Below, one piece after another: positions 45,772 to 55,744 of a DNA stretch of 64,000 bases (within the stretch, counting starts at the first letter, position 1; every line of letters begins with the position of its first letter). The stretch is from the NCBI GenBank assembly GCA_023416735.1, contig JAEZGX010000041.1, forward strand, positions 186,001 to 250,000, written 5' to 3'. A model generated the notes under the pieces. That model did not search any database. It was given only the letters and a program-made list of their open reading frames with translations, and had not been told where the DNA came from. This DNA is from Verrucomicrobiota bacterium (GTDB taxonomy: Bacteria > Verrucomicrobiota > Verrucomicrobiia > Opitutales > Opitutaceae). A program made the translations under genes and the position numbers.

Positions 45772-46081
45772 GAGGCAATAAATACGGAAGCACGCGGAGG
45801 CGGACTCAAGATCTTCGACGCGAGATGGTAATCCGCGTTGGCAAGTTTGTCTTACTTCCGCGCGTTTTCCCATCGTAGCACGCTCGCCAAGGTCGTGCTC
45901 GCTAGCCGCTCGCCTCCACCTTTCCGCCGTCAGCGGCCTGACCTTTCGCGCGGAGCAGTCGCTCTCCGCGCTCACGGCCGGGCGGCGTGGCTGAGCGTGC
46001 CCCGACGGGCCAACGCGCGGGCGGAGCCCGGCAACCGGACACGTTGTCCGGCCCGGAGACGAAGCTCGGGCGTCGGCAACC
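45772..46081. other. 310-bp divergent intergenic region
   Basis: It lies between the Lit-like gene (minus) and the RadC-like gene (plus), so it should contain both promoters. It is GC-rich, with several short inverted repeats (for example GTCCGG/CCGGAC around 46035-46052), but I can identify no clear -35/-10 pair. Confidence 0.35.
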
Positions 46082-46816
46082 ATGAATCAGATCATGTTCG
46101 AACTCGGCGACGCAACGAAGGTGGAGTTTGCGATGGCGGTCAGCGAGCGACCGCAGAACCGGCTGGAGAACTTCGGCGTGAGCGCACTCAGCGACACCGA
46201 ACTGCTCGCGATCGCACTCCAGGGAAACGGCATTCGTCCGGAGCAGGCACTGCATCTGGCCGCTCGGCTCCTCCTCGCCGCGGGATCGGTCGCGGGACTG
46301 CTCTCTTGGACTCCCGAGGACTACCGGCGGCTAAATGGGATTGGCCAGATCAAGGCGGCCCAACTCGCGGCCACCACTGAGCTGGCGCGACGGATGATGC
46401 TGCGCTCGCAACCGGTCGCGCCGCTACTCAACCGAGCGGAATTGATCGCTGAGCATCTCACGCCCATCGCAGCGGGATTGGAGGTTGAGAAGTTCTGGGT
46501 GCTCTGCCTCAACCGGAAAAACCGGCTGCTGAAACGCGTCGAGCTAACCTCGGGCACGGCGACCGCCACCCTCGCCCATCCGCGCGAGGTATTCCGAGCA
46601 GCGATTCGGGAGAACGCAACGGCACTAATCTGCGCGCACAACCATCCGAGCGGCGATCCCGCGCCGAGTGCTCCGGATATTCATCTCACAAGGCTGCTTC
46701 GCGAAGGAGCGAAGACAGTCGACATCGACTTCCTCGATCATGTGATCGTCGGCAGGCCCGAGGCCGACCCGCACGGCAAGGGTTGGTATAGCTTCCGGGA
46801 TGCGGGAGTAATCTGA
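46082..46816 (+). CDS. radC: RadC-like JAB/MPN-domain protein
   Basis: 244 residues, close to the usual ~225. An N-terminal helix-hairpin-helix region (LLSWTPEDYRRLNGIGQIKAAQL) precedes the MPN/JAB metal-binding domain. That domain holds a conserved Glu in REVFRAAIREN, then CAHNHPSGDPAPSAPDIHLT with the H-x-H...D motif, and HVIVGRPE. RadC-family proteins have no proven repair role and are frequent on mobile elements, where they may act on DNA or remove conjugated groups. It precedes the IetAS-type pair by 184 bp on the same strand. Confidence 0.85.
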   Translation: MNQIMFELGDATKVEFAMAVSERPQNRLENFGVSALSDTELLAIALQGNGIRPEQALHLAARLLLAAGSVAGLLSWTPEDYRRLNGIGQIKAAQLAATTELARRMMLRSQPVAPLLNRAELIAEHLTPIAAGLEVEKFWVLCLNRKNRLLKRVELTSGTATATLAHPREVFRAAIRENATALICAHNHPSGDPAPSAPDIHLTRLLREGAKTVDIDFLDHVIVGRPEADPHGKGWYSFRDAGVI

Positions 46817-47000
46817 TGATCGTGGACTCGCCACCCCTCTCTGGGCTGCCGCAACTGCTCGATTCCGCAAGCGATAATGCGAGATTGGCGACAGTTAACG
46901 AGCGAGGGAGAAGTGCCTGCGGTTCGAATGTGTTCCCTGTGAGGGTTGCACAATGAGTGCTTGTCGGGATCTACTGTCGTGCTTACCCTACCTCACCGCC

Positions 47001-47996
47001 ATGGCCAGCGCAGCACAGATCAAAGCTCTGCTCAAGAGCCACGCCGATGGAGACGATCCGCAATTCTACGCGATCGCGCTTCAAGTCGCGGCTGCGGAAG
47101 CGCGCAAAGGCCACGTGGATCTGGCAAAAGAACTCCGAGATATCGTTGAAAAGATCAAGCGACGAGATTCCCGACATTCAGCTCAGGAAAATCTTCTGCA
47201 CATTGCGCAGCCGCAGGGTGAAGTCGCCGAGTTGCTGGCTATTCGTCAGCCGACAACGAAACTGTCGGACCTGATTTTGGACCAAGCCGCGGGCGAGCAC
47301 CTCCAACGAGTGATCATGGAGCAGCGGCACCTCGAAAAACTTAAGGCGCATGGCCTGCGTCCTCGTCAGGCCGTTTTGCTCACCGGCCCCCCCGGCTGCG
47401 GAAAGACGCTGACGGCTTCGGCGCTTGCCGGGGAACTTGGGTTGCCGCTGTTCATCGTGCGGCTTGAAAGCCTGATGACGCGATATCTCGGCGAGACCTC
47501 CGGGAAGCTCCGCATCATCTTCGAGACGGTGGAACGATCGCGTGCGGTGTATTTGTTCGACGAGTTCGATTCGATCGGGATGTCGCGGGGATCAGAGAAC
47601 GACGTCGGCGAAATGCGCCGCGTGCTGAACACGTTTTTGGTGTTCGTCGAAAGCCACCGCGGTAACAGCGTTATTATCGCGGCGACGAACCACGGTCACT
47701 TGCTCGACCGAGCGCTTTTCCGTCGCTTCGACGATCTCATTGAACTTGGACTCCCGTCGCGGGAACTGGCCGAGCGGACATACAGGGAGAGATTGGCCGG
47801 ACAGAAAACCTCACGTTTGAATTACGCGAAGCTCGCCGAGGCTTCTGAGGGCATGAGCTTCGCCGAGATTACCCGCATTTGCGAAGACGCCATCAAAGAT
47901 ATGCTGCTACACGACAAGCCAGCATTGCAAAATGACGTGCTACTCAAGATGATCAGTCAGCGCCGGCTTTTCTTAGAAAAGCGCCGCGCTGGATGA
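47001..47996 (+). CDS. ietA: AAA+ ATPase, IetA-like
   Basis: 331 residues from MASAAQIKALLKSHADG at 47001; an in-frame ATG at 46953 adds 16 less plausible residues. A helical N-terminal 100 residues leads to a classical AAA+ module: Walker A TGPPGCGKTLTAS (about 130), Walker B AVYLFDEFDSIGM (about 185), sensor region IIAATNHGHLLDRALFRRFDD with the arginine finger, and a C-terminal lid (LAEASEGMSFAEITRICEDAI). The stop codon is 3 bp before an S8-family peptidase gene. This ATPase-subtilase gene pair matches the IetAS anti-phage system, in which the ATPase is thought to control the protease. Confidence 0.8.
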   Translation: MASAAQIKALLKSHADGDDPQFYAIALQVAAAEARKGHVDLAKELRDIVEKIKRRDSRHSAQENLLHIAQPQGEVAELLAIRQPTTKLSDLILDQAAGEHLQRVIMEQRHLEKLKAHGLRPRQAVLLTGPPGCGKTLTASALAGELGLPLFIVRLESLMTRYLGETSGKLRIIFETVERSRAVYLFDEFDSIGMSRGSENDVGEMRRVLNTFLVFVESHRGNSVIIAATNHGHLLDRALFRRFDDLIELGLPSRELAERTYRERLAGQKTSRLNYAKLAEASEGMSFAEITRICEDAIKDMLLHDKPALQNDVLLKMISQRRLFLEKRRAG

Positions 47997-47999
47997 TCC

Positions 48000-50525
48000 A
48001 TGCCTCCCGAGCCGCACGATTTCCGACATCTCGACTTCTCGAACCGGGCGCGCGCCCAGCACTACATCGCGCGTGGCGGCGGTGGGGGAGAGTTTCCGGT
48101 GGTCGCTCGCAGGCGTGCCGCCCACGCTGAGAAACTGAAGCGAGAGTTGTTGACGGCACAAGCCGAGGAGGAGCGCCGCCGGATTGCCGGCGAATTGGCG
48201 GAATACCAAGAGGACACTGGGATCGACATCGAAGTCGTCGGCGCGGCAGGAATGCCGCTAAAATTAGAGCCGCTTGATGCGCCGCGTTTCGGAATCGTGC
48301 TCAAGAACGTCCGGACTATCCACGTGGGGCAACCCGACGGAACGACCAAGCCCGCGACCGTTGCGACTGTCTTCGTCAAACACGGCAAACTTACGCACCT
48401 GATAAAACGGGTTGAGCAATACGGCGCCGACGCGGAACGGGATCACGAGGCATTTGTTGCTAATGTTGAGTCGATCGGCCTTGCCGCCGTCGAGGCATTC
48501 TGGACTTCCAAGCATCCTCTCCCGGATCTCACGACCGAGAGTTGGTGGGAGGTTTGGGTGCGGGCCGGCGGCGGCCCAGAAAAACGAGGTCTCTACGAGC
48601 AAGCAGTGCTTACTGAGGCGCACCGGCACGGGATGCAAGTGAAGCCGGGCAAGTTGATCCTTCCGGAGCACACGGTGCTTTTGATCAAGACAACGCGGCA
48701 ACGGCTCGCGGCGGCAAGTAGCATGCTAAACTTCGTCACTGAACTGCGGTATCCCGCGCTCACGCCCGCACACTTCGTCGAGAAGGGCGCCGTGGAACAG
48801 AATGCGATCGTGGAGGGCTTGCTCAGGCGCATCGCTGCCCCCGTTTCCGCTGGACCGAGCGTTTGCGTCTTGGACACCGGAGTAAACCGAGGCCACCCAC
48901 TGCTCGCCGGTCTACTCGCGGAGAATGATCAGGAGACCACGCGCCCCGAGTGGGGAAAAGACGATCATCACCCCTCTGGTCACGGCACGCAGATGGCCGG
49001 ATTGGCAGCTTACGGCGACCTCACGCCTCTATTTGCAAACGCGGAGCCGGTTCAGCTGACCCATCGCCTCGAATCGGTGAAAATTCTACCGCGCCTTGGC
49101 CAGAACGAACCAGAGCACTATGGAGCCATAACGGTGGAAGCGATGGCGCTGGCGGAATCCAAGAATCCGGACCGACAGGGAGTCTACGTGCTCGCGATCA
49201 CTGCGACCGATGCACCTGACTTCCGCGAAACGGGCAAACCAAGCGCGTGGTCAGCTGCCTTGGACGCGTTTGCTGCAGGATACTATGAAGAGGACGACGT
49301 GAAGCGCCTCATCTGTGTGAGCGCTGGGAACGTCAGCCTCGCAAACGCGCGGGAGTATCCAAATATTAATGACCTCACGTCTATCGAAGACCCCGCGCAG
49401 TCCTGGAACGCCCTTACGGTAGGAGCCTACACAGACAAAGACACGATTCTTGATGAGAATGGGGGTCTGATGCCGGACTGGACCCCTTTGGCGCCAAAAG
49501 GTGGCCTGTGTCCCGAAAGCTGCACCGCTGTTTTGTGGAGCGGGCGCGAATCACGAGCGTGGCCAATCAAACCCGACGTTGTTTTCGAAGGCGGCAATCG
49601 GGGGTATGATGCCAGTGGATTTGCCAGCACATTTGACTCGATGTCGGTGCTGACGACCAACGCCGACTTCCAGCGAAGATTGCTGACCAGCTTCTCGGCG
49701 ACGAGTGCGGCGACGGGCCTCGCTGCGAACATGGCGGCGACGATTCATTCCAGAAATCCCACCTTCTGGCCTGAGACGGTTCGCGCGCTGATCGTTCACT
49801 CGGCCCACTGGACCCCGGAAATGATGCGCGGCGTGAACCCACGAGATAAATCGTCCGTCGCTTACGCTCTTCGTCGGTTTGGCTATGGCGTGCCTAATTT
49901 GGGGCGTGCCCTGCAGTCTGCCCACAACCGTGCAACCCTGATCGCCCAAGACTTGCTGCAGCCCTTTGAGAAGCGAGAGGGCCGCGTGGTGACCCGAGAC
50001 ATGATGCTCTATCGCCTACCTTGGCCCAAAGCGCTTCTCCAAGAATACAGTGACACGGAAGTTCGCTTTCGAGCCACGCTATCCTACTTCATTGAGCCCA
50101 ATCCCGGCTCACGCATCCCGAACACGAAGTATCGCTACGCGGGCTGTAATCTTCGGTTTCAAGTTCAGACTCCAACTGAACGTCGAGAAAACTTCATCGC
50201 ACGCGTATCCGACGCAATCAGCGCGGAGGAGCGCGCCGGTTACGAAACCCCGGACGACACTGGCGATGGGTGGTTGATTGGTGATTCCCTTCGGCGAAGA
50301 GGCTCGATCCATTCCGACTCTTGGACGGGAACAGCAGCCAATCTCGCGCAGATAGAGCACCTCCTCGTTTATCCGGTCAACGGCTGGTGGCGGCTCCGCC
50401 CGCAGCACGGCCGCTACGCGAAACGCATTCGGTATAGTCTCGTGTTAACCCTCGAAACACTAGGAACTGAACTGAACATCTACGCACCCATCCAGGCAGC
50501 TATCCCTATCTCCGTTGAAGTTTGA
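48000..50525 (+). CDS. ietS: S8-family subtilisin-like protease, IetS-like
   Basis: 841 residues. The catalytic triad of a subtilase can be read in order: Asp in VCVLDTGVNRGHP (about 291), His in HPSGHGTQMAG (about 327), and Ser in FSATSAATGLAANMAA (about 568), which departs slightly from the usual GTSMAAP. An N-terminal 280 residues, with coiled-coil character near 40-60 and a long beta domain, and a C-terminal 250-residue region flank the protease. No signal peptide is seen, so the enzyme is probably cytoplasmic. It is 3 bp downstream of the ATPase gene. The target protein is unknown. Confidence 0.8.
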   Translation: MPPEPHDFRHLDFSNRARAQHYIARGGGGGEFPVVARRRAAHAEKLKRELLTAQAEEERRRIAGELAEYQEDTGIDIEVVGAAGMPLKLEPLDAPRFGIVLKNVRTIHVGQPDGTTKPATVATVFVKHGKLTHLIKRVEQYGADAERDHEAFVANVESIGLAAVEAFWTSKHPLPDLTTESWWEVWVRAGGGPEKRGLYEQAVLTEAHRHGMQVKPGKLILPEHTVLLIKTTRQRLAAASSMLNFVTELRYPALTPAHFVEKGAVEQNAIVEGLLRRIAAPVSAGPSVCVLDTGVNRGHPLLAGLLAENDQETTRPEWGKDDHHPSGHGTQMAGLAAYGDLTPLFANAEPVQLTHRLESVKILPRLGQNEPEHYGAITVEAMALAESKNPDRQGVYVLAITATDAPDFRETGKPSAWSAALDAFAAGYYEEDDVKRLICVSAGNVSLANAREYPNINDLTSIEDPAQSWNALTVGAYTDKDTILDENGGLMPDWTPLAPKGGLCPESCTAVLWSGRESRAWPIKPDVVFEGGNRGYDASGFASTFDSMSVLTTNADFQRRLLTSFSATSAATGLAANMAATIHSRNPTFWPETVRALIVHSAHWTPEMMRGVNPRDKSSVAYALRRFGYGVPNLGRALQSAHNRATLIAQDLLQPFEKREGRVVTRDMMLYRLPWPKALLQEYSDTEVRFRATLSYFIEPNPGSRIPNTKYRYAGCNLRFQVQTPTERRENFIARVSDAISAEERAGYETPDDTGDGWLIGDSLRRRGSIHSDSWTGTAANLAQIEHLLVYPVNGWWRLRPQHGRYAKRIRYSLVLTLETLGTELNIYAPIQAAIPISVEV

Positions 50526-50906
50526 TCGGTGCGGCCGTTTATTCGAGGAGCAAAGCTTCCCCTTCGTGCGCGCGTCGACCCAATCCGGAAGGTCCTAGCA
50601 TACCAGCGCTCTTCAGCGTTTACGCTGTGCATTCCGGCCGCGTAGGCCCAAGGCCCCCTTCGGATGCGCGCCGCGAGTTGCAGAAAAGGCGTTTCCGAAA
50701 AAAACTGGGGTCTCGAAAGGGGTTGGAATCAAAGAAATGCGCCTGACGGGCGCGAGACCGAGAGCATTGATGGGCGCAGAGCCCGGGAGAGCATTAGGTC
50801 CACGTTCGTCTTATGGCCAAGCCTTTCTTCCAACGGCACGAGATCGACAGGTAGTTGGGATCCAAACCCGCGCCGGCAAGTGATCCGTGCCGCCCAATTT
50901 CAAACC
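50526..50906. other. 381-bp gap before the IS110-type transposase
   Basis: No gene is supported. A CAGCG-TTTA-CGCTG hairpin near 50616-50630 could end the IetAS transcript. The left end of the insertion sequence probably lies in this gap, but IS110 elements often lack clear terminal inverted repeats and I cannot place it. Confidence 0.35.
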
Positions 50907-51987
<1,081 letters not shown>

Positions 51988-52185
51988 GCCGCGCCTTTGT
52001 CCGAAAGCGGGTGTGCCAGTGCCCATTATAATGGGATAGAGTTCGCCGGGCTCCGATGTTACTTCGTGCATTCCATTCGGACAGCGTTGAAGGAAACCAC
52101 CGCCTCCGCGCCCCGATTGTATCACCGGGGGACAAGGTCCGCTGCGCTCTCCACCTTGCCCCCGGTAAGGTCGGGCTGCTGGGTA

Positions 52186-52998
52186 TCAGGGGCGGTGCAG
52201 GTCTGATGCGGTGGGCCGGCCGCGCGTTCTGGTCGCGTGTCCATTGAGCGGTTCGGGAATGATGAGGGCAGCGGAGCCGGGGCGGCCGGCTCGCATGTCG
52301 CGTTTGATCCCGTGGCGCACGCAGAACCGCTGAAGGTCTTTGACGCTGACGTTGAGGCCGAGCGTCACGAGGTGGGCGCGGAGATCGCGAATGCGATAAG
52401 CCGGCCGCGGATGGCGCAGGAGATAGACCAGCGTCTGGAATTTCCACCAATCCGAATAGCCAAGGGACGAGCGTCTCTTAGTGCGATCTGCGTGCATGCG
52501 AGTGAGTTCGATCGCGCGTTCGAGTTGCCGCAGGAGGCGCGGTGTCGCGAAGGCAGCGTGGAGAAAATCGACCGCGGCGCGACTAAGTCGCGCGGAGTAG
52601 TCCGTCGTGCCTGATGCGCGCTGCAATTCCTGGGCGAGGAGGAAGGCGCCGAGGTCGGTGCGGCCCGCACGGTAGGACGCGATCAGCTTTTCCAACTGTG
52701 ACCAAGTGAGCCCGCCATAGAGGCCGCGCGGGATGCGGGTTTTGACGCGCCGCAGTTCCTCGCGCCACGCCGCTCCGGTGTCGGTTAGTTCGATGAAACG
52801 TTGCGGCGAGGCGCGACGCTTGGCGAGGTGGTGCCGGGAAGTCTCGCGCGTGTCCGCGTCGCGCCCGAAATCCTCCCAGAGCCAATGCCGCAGCGCGGGA
52901 GAATTGCGGCAGAGCCCGAGAAAAAGATCGAGCGTCGCGGCTTCGTCGGTGGATTCGACTAGCCGAGACACGCGGTCGATTTCTCCGGTAGAGCGCAT
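52186..52998 (-). CDS. Protein of unknown function, last in the maintenance operon
   Basis: 270 residues, helical and Arg-rich (for example RLVESTDEAATLDLFLGLC, RETSRHHLAKRRASPQR, and YSARLSRAAVDFLHAAFATP). A possible helix-turn-helix near residues 205-240 (YRIRDLRAHLVTLGLNVSVK) and a basic tail suggest DNA binding. I do not recognise a family. It overlaps the DUF3102-like gene by 40 bp on the same strand, so the two are co-transcribed; the true start could be slightly downstream. Confidence 0.5.
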   Translation of the reverse strand: MRSTGEIDRVSRLVESTDEAATLDLFLGLCRNSPALRHWLWEDFGRDADTRETSRHHLAKRRASPQRFIELTDTGAAWREELRRVKTRIPRGLYGGLTWSQLEKLIASYRAGRTDLGAFLLAQELQRASGTTDYSARLSRAAVDFLHAAFATPRLLRQLERAIELTRMHADRTKRRSSLGYSDWWKFQTLVYLLRHPRPAYRIRDLRAHLVTLGLNVSVKDLQRFCVRHGIKRDMRAGRPGSAALIIPEPLNGHATRTRGRPTASDLHRP

Positions 52999-53540
52999 GC
53001 ACGATTGGAAAAGCCCGGCGGGCGAAGGTTCTCCGGCTCGAACAGCTTGCGGAGTTGCCCGTAGAGGTCGGCAAGGTCTCGCCGTAGGGTCGTGGAGCGG
53101 TCGCCGGTGCCAAGCGCCCGTGCTTCATGGCGGAGCACGCGGACCAGCCGGCTCGCCAGCCGGATGTAGTCTGGCAACATCTCGACCGTTACGGTCTGCG
53201 CCCGCGACTTCGGCTCGGTGGCGATACCAAGCCGCAGGTAAGCTTGCCGGATACTTAGGCCGCGGAGAAACGCCGGATCGGAGACGGCCGCGGCGAGCCG
53301 CATGTAGCGCTGCGCGGTGCGTTCATTGCCGTCGAAGTTCTGCTCCAGCCAGTGGCACCAAGCGCCGGCACCCATGATGCGACGCACGCGCTTCTTTTCC
53401 TGGGTGAGCAATTGCCCGGCGCGCCACGCGCTCACCAAGGCGCTGGTGAGTGCGCGGCGCGAGTCCGCGGCAAACCGGACCGCCTCGGCGTGCAGCCGGT
53501 TGATCTCCGCCGCGAGCGAGGAGACGGTCGCCGTTTTCAT
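52959..53540 (-). CDS. DUF3102-like protein
   Basis: 193 residues from MKTATVSSLAAEINRLHAEAV at 53540, whose ATG overlaps the upstream stop codon (ATGA). The segment AWRAGQLLTQEKKRV followed by GAWCHWLEQNFDGNERTAQRYMRLA is the characteristic core of DUF3102-type proteins, common on conjugative elements and plasmids and likely to be DNA-interacting. The C-terminus is helical and charged. Role unknown; position suggests maintenance or regulation of the element. Confidence 0.65.
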   Translation of the reverse strand: MKTATVSSLAAEINRLHAEAVRFAADSRRALTSALVSAWRAGQLLTQEKKRVRRIMGAGAWCHWLEQNFDGNERTAQRYMRLAAAVSDPAFLRGLSIRQAYLRLGIATEPKSRAQTVTVEMLPDYIRLASRLVRVLRHEARALGTGDRSTTLRRDLADLYGQLRKLFEPENLRPPGFSNRACALPEKSTACLG

Positions 53541-53818
53541 GACGCGAGGCCGGTCGATTCGCGGAAGTTCTCGGCGAGTTTGTGCACCCACTGCCGCGTT
53601 CGGCCCGTGAGGTCGCCGATTTTTTCGAGCGTGGCGCCGTCGATCAAATCGGGCCGCACGCAGTAGAGTGCGACGGACGTGCGGAGTCCGCGGTCTTCGA
53701 TGGTGGGAGCATCCGCCATCCAGAGCAGGACGCGGCAGACGACTTCGAGCGTGAGCGCACGCGCTTCGAGGCGCGGATCGACCGGTTCGGCGAAGAAGGA
53801 ATCATCGTTGGTTTTCAT
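53537..53818 (-). CDS. Small helix-turn-helix protein
   Basis: 93 residues. The C-terminal half, LIDGATLEKIGDLTGRTRQWVHKLAENFRE, reads as a helix-turn-helix of the sigma-region-4 type. The N-terminal half has another helical segment (LEARALTLEVVCRVLLWM). It is the first gene of a coupled three-gene operon, and the shared 16-bp palindrome lies 104 bp upstream of its start. It is a reasonable candidate for the palindrome-binding regulator; that is inference. Confidence 0.6.
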   Translation of the reverse strand: MKTNDDSFFAEPVDPRLEARALTLEVVCRVLLWMADAPTIEDRGLRTSVALYCVRPDLIDGATLEKIGDLTGRTRQWVHKLAENFRESTGLAS

Positions 53819-53921
53819 GACGCCGCGACGTTACGCTCGAATCCAATTTCAAAATATCCCCATCGCGGCGGGGGGCCAAGTGGGGTCATTTATTTCCCGA
53901 TGCCACACCGGGCGAATCGAG

Positions 53922-53937
53922 CCGACACATGTGTCGG
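53922..53937. promoter_or_regulatory. Perfect 16-bp palindrome, copy 2 (maintenance operon upstream region)
   Basis: Identical to 43303-43318 (CCGACACATGTGTCGG). It lies in the gap between the excisionase-like gene and the HTH gene, 104 bp upstream of the latter and just beyond the terminator of the integrase/excisionase unit. The distance to the regulated gene is nearly the same as for the relaxase copy (110 bp). Confidence 0.75.
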
Positions 53938-53942
53938 TTCTC

Positions 53943-53980
53943 AAAACGAAAAGCCGCGCAGGCGAATCGCGCTGCGCGGC
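53943..53980 (-). terminator. Rho-independent terminator after the excisionase-like gene
   Basis: On the minus strand an outer 8-bp stem (GCCGCGCA with TGCGCGGC), with a further inner GCG/CGC pairing, is followed by TTTTCGTTTT. It begins 21 bp past the stop codon at 54002 and would end the integrase-excisionase transcript. Confidence 0.75.
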
Positions 53981-54001
53981 CTCTCGTGGTGTTGCGGTAA
54001 C

Positions 54002-54229
54002 TCAACCGCGGGCTGGCACCTTTAGTCTCGTCTGAATGTGCTGCCGCACTTCGACAGGATCGTAATAGATGAAATGGCCGACCCGATGGTATGGGATGCG
54101 GCGGAATTTCGTCCAGTTGCGGAGGGTCTTCACCGACGGCTCCTTGTTTTTCGGAAAGATGCCGCTCGTGCGCAGGCCGACGACGTCCGTGAGCTGGCTC
54201 TCGTTCGAGGGGAATGGTTGCGTTTCCAT
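54002..54229 (-). CDS. Excisionase-like / AlpA-type small HTH protein
   Basis: 75 residues. The core KEPSVKTLRNWTKFRRIPYHRVGHFIYYDPVEVRQHI is a winged-helix MerR/excisionase-type fold, with a YHRVGHFIYYDPVEV wing that resembles excisionases and AlpA regulators. It follows the integrase by 40 bp on the same strand, the usual place for a recombination directionality factor. It should bend DNA at the attachment site and favour excision; a transcription-factor role is also possible. Confidence 0.7.
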   Translation of the reverse strand: METQPFPSNESQLTDVVGLRTSGIFPKNKEPSVKTLRNWTKFRRIPYHRVGHFIYYDPVEVRQHIQTRLKVPARG

Positions 54230-54269
54230 GCCCCTCGTTACGCGTCAACCTTGCGCGAGCACCGGGCTT

Positions 54270-55478
54270 TCATGCTGCGGCCTTGATTGGCGCGGCGGGA
54301 GTGCGAGCGTCGCCCGCTGCAGCGCTTTTCTTCGGCAGAATGCCGAAGAACTCCTCCGCCTCCTGCGCGGTTTTCAGGTCGAGGTAGTGTTTGCGAATGA
54401 TGCTTTCCGAATTGCCCGCTTGCAGCGCCGCCTCACCGAGCGAGCGGAATTTCGCGACGAACATCGAAATGAACGTATGGCGCAGCACGTCGTGCGTGAG
54501 CTTGAACTTGTCCCGGAACTTCACCCGCCGTTTTTGGAAATCGCCGACTACGATCGGGAACTTCGTCAACGGATAAGCCCGCAGCCACGCCGCGAGGTTC
54601 GGCTGAATGGTCACCTTGCGCGGCTCCCGCACTTTCGAAACGTCCGCGGTGATGGTGATGACGCCGGCATCGAGGTCCACCGCGTCCGGCGTGAGCTTGT
54701 GGATTTCACCATCGGGAACGCCGGGACGAATGCCGGCGAAGAGGCAGAGCGCGAAATACGGCACCCAGCGCCCGCCCTCGAACGTCTCGAAGTATTCCAT
54801 CAGTTCGCGCGTCTGCGCGGCGCTGAACGTCTGCGCCATGCCGCGCCGACGGCGAATGCGGTGATGCGGCACGCGCAGGATGGGATTGTCGGTGATCCAG
54901 CCGCGATGAAACGCGAACTTGAAGAAGGTCGAGAGAATCCCTCGCCGGTTGTTGTAGGTCTTCAGGCCGGGCTGGCCGGTTTCGAGATACGCGACGAGAT
55001 TCGCAACGGTCAGCTCCGCCACGGTGCGACCGCGGAAGGCTTTCACGAATTTGTCCAGGTCCCAGCCGATCCGGTCGAGCTGAGGGCGCGAGATGTAGCC
55101 CTGCTCATGCTCGTGGCGTTTCGCGGCCACGTAATCCGCGACCGCCTCAGCGATTTTCTTCTGCGTCTCCGGAGCCCGATAGTTCTTGAGCGTGAAATCC
55201 ACGCAAAAGGTGAGCTTGTGCGGCTGATCCGCGAGCCGGTGAAACACGGACTCGGCTTCGCGCAGTTGCTCGTCCGTCAGGCGCGTCACCGCGCGGCGCA
55301 GCCCGGTGTCGCCTTGCGCGGCCTTGATTTCGAGCAAGTCGCGCTCGACGTCGGCGTTGCCGCGCGTCGCGTAGTTTTTCCGGATACGCTGGCCGTCGAG
55401 CCAGCCGGAAACCCGATAAACGATCTCCCCGGAGGGATTCGTGAACTCTGAGATGACGAACGAACCGTTCTGCTTCAT
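54270..55478 (-). CDS. int: Tyrosine-type site-specific integrase
   Basis: 402 residues. The catalytic residues of tyrosine recombinases are visible: Arg I in FAGIRPGVPDG, the HxxR box in LTHDVLRHTFIS, and the nucleophilic Tyr in SIIRKHYLDL. A SAM-like N-terminal core-binding region (YISRPQLDRIGWDLDKFVKAF) precedes. The start is 72 bp from the 3' end of the tRNA-Glu gene, and the gene points away from it, the standard layout of an element integrated at a tRNA 3' end. It catalyses integration and, with the excisionase-like protein, excision. Confidence 0.9.
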   Translation of the reverse strand: MKQNGSFVISEFTNPSGEIVYRVSGWLDGQRIRKNYATRGNADVERDLLEIKAAQGDTGLRRAVTRLTDEQLREAESVFHRLADQPHKLTFCVDFTLKNYRAPETQKKIAEAVADYVAAKRHEHEQGYISRPQLDRIGWDLDKFVKAFRGRTVAELTVANLVAYLETGQPGLKTYNNRRGILSTFFKFAFHRGWITDNPILRVPHHRIRRRRGMAQTFSAAQTRELMEYFETFEGGRWVPYFALCLFAGIRPGVPDGEIHKLTPDAVDLDAGVITITADVSKVREPRKVTIQPNLAAWLRAYPLTKFPIVVGDFQKRRVKFRDKFKLTHDVLRHTFISMFVAKFRSLGEAALQAGNSESIIRKHYLDLKTAQEAEEFFGILPKKSAAAGDARTPAAPIKAAA

Positions 55479-55512
55479 GGCCGATTTGCCACGTCAACTG
55501 GCAAATCCGAAG

Positions 55513-55530
55513 GGGCCTTTTGTAAGGCCC
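55513..55530. other. 7-bp hairpin between integrase and tRNA-Glu
   Basis: GGGCCTT and AAGGCCC form a perfect stem with a 4-base loop. It lies just beyond the tRNA 3' end and upstream of the integrase start. It could terminate tRNA-Glu transcription (no T-run) or belong to the attachment region. Confidence 0.4.
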
Positions 55531-55549
55531 GAAGCACCAATAGTATCCT

Positions 55550-55627
55550 TGGCGTCCCCACGGGGATTCGAACCCCGGTTCTCACCGTGAAAGGGTGGTG
55601 TCCTGGACCGGGCTAGACGATGGGGAC
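55550..55627 (-). tRNA. tRNA-Glu (TTC), probable integration target
   Basis: The minus strand folds as a tRNA with acceptor GTCCCCA/TGGGGAC, discriminator G and an encoded CCA (55550-55552). The D-arm is GTCTAGCCCGGTCCAGGAC, the anticodon loop is CTTTCAC (anticodon TTC, Glu), and the T-arm is CGGGGTTCGAATCCCCG. The anticodon stem has one C-A mismatch at its outermost pair. The integrase gene abuts the 3' end, marking this as the likely attachment site. The reading is based on secondary structure by eye. Confidence 0.9.
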
Positions 55628-55744
55628 TAACCGCGGAGCCGGGCACGCTACGGTCCAAGCTCACCTGCGCAAGGCCAAATTTCGCCTGCGACGTTTCTAA
55701 ATTTTCGCTTCGCACCTCTTCTCTTTCGCGGCAAACCCACCCCA

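Noticed and set aside
54069..55451. 460-codon plus-strand frame over the integrase
   Set aside because: Antisense to a clear tyrosine recombinase; its Arg/Glu/Val-rich composition is a shadow effect.
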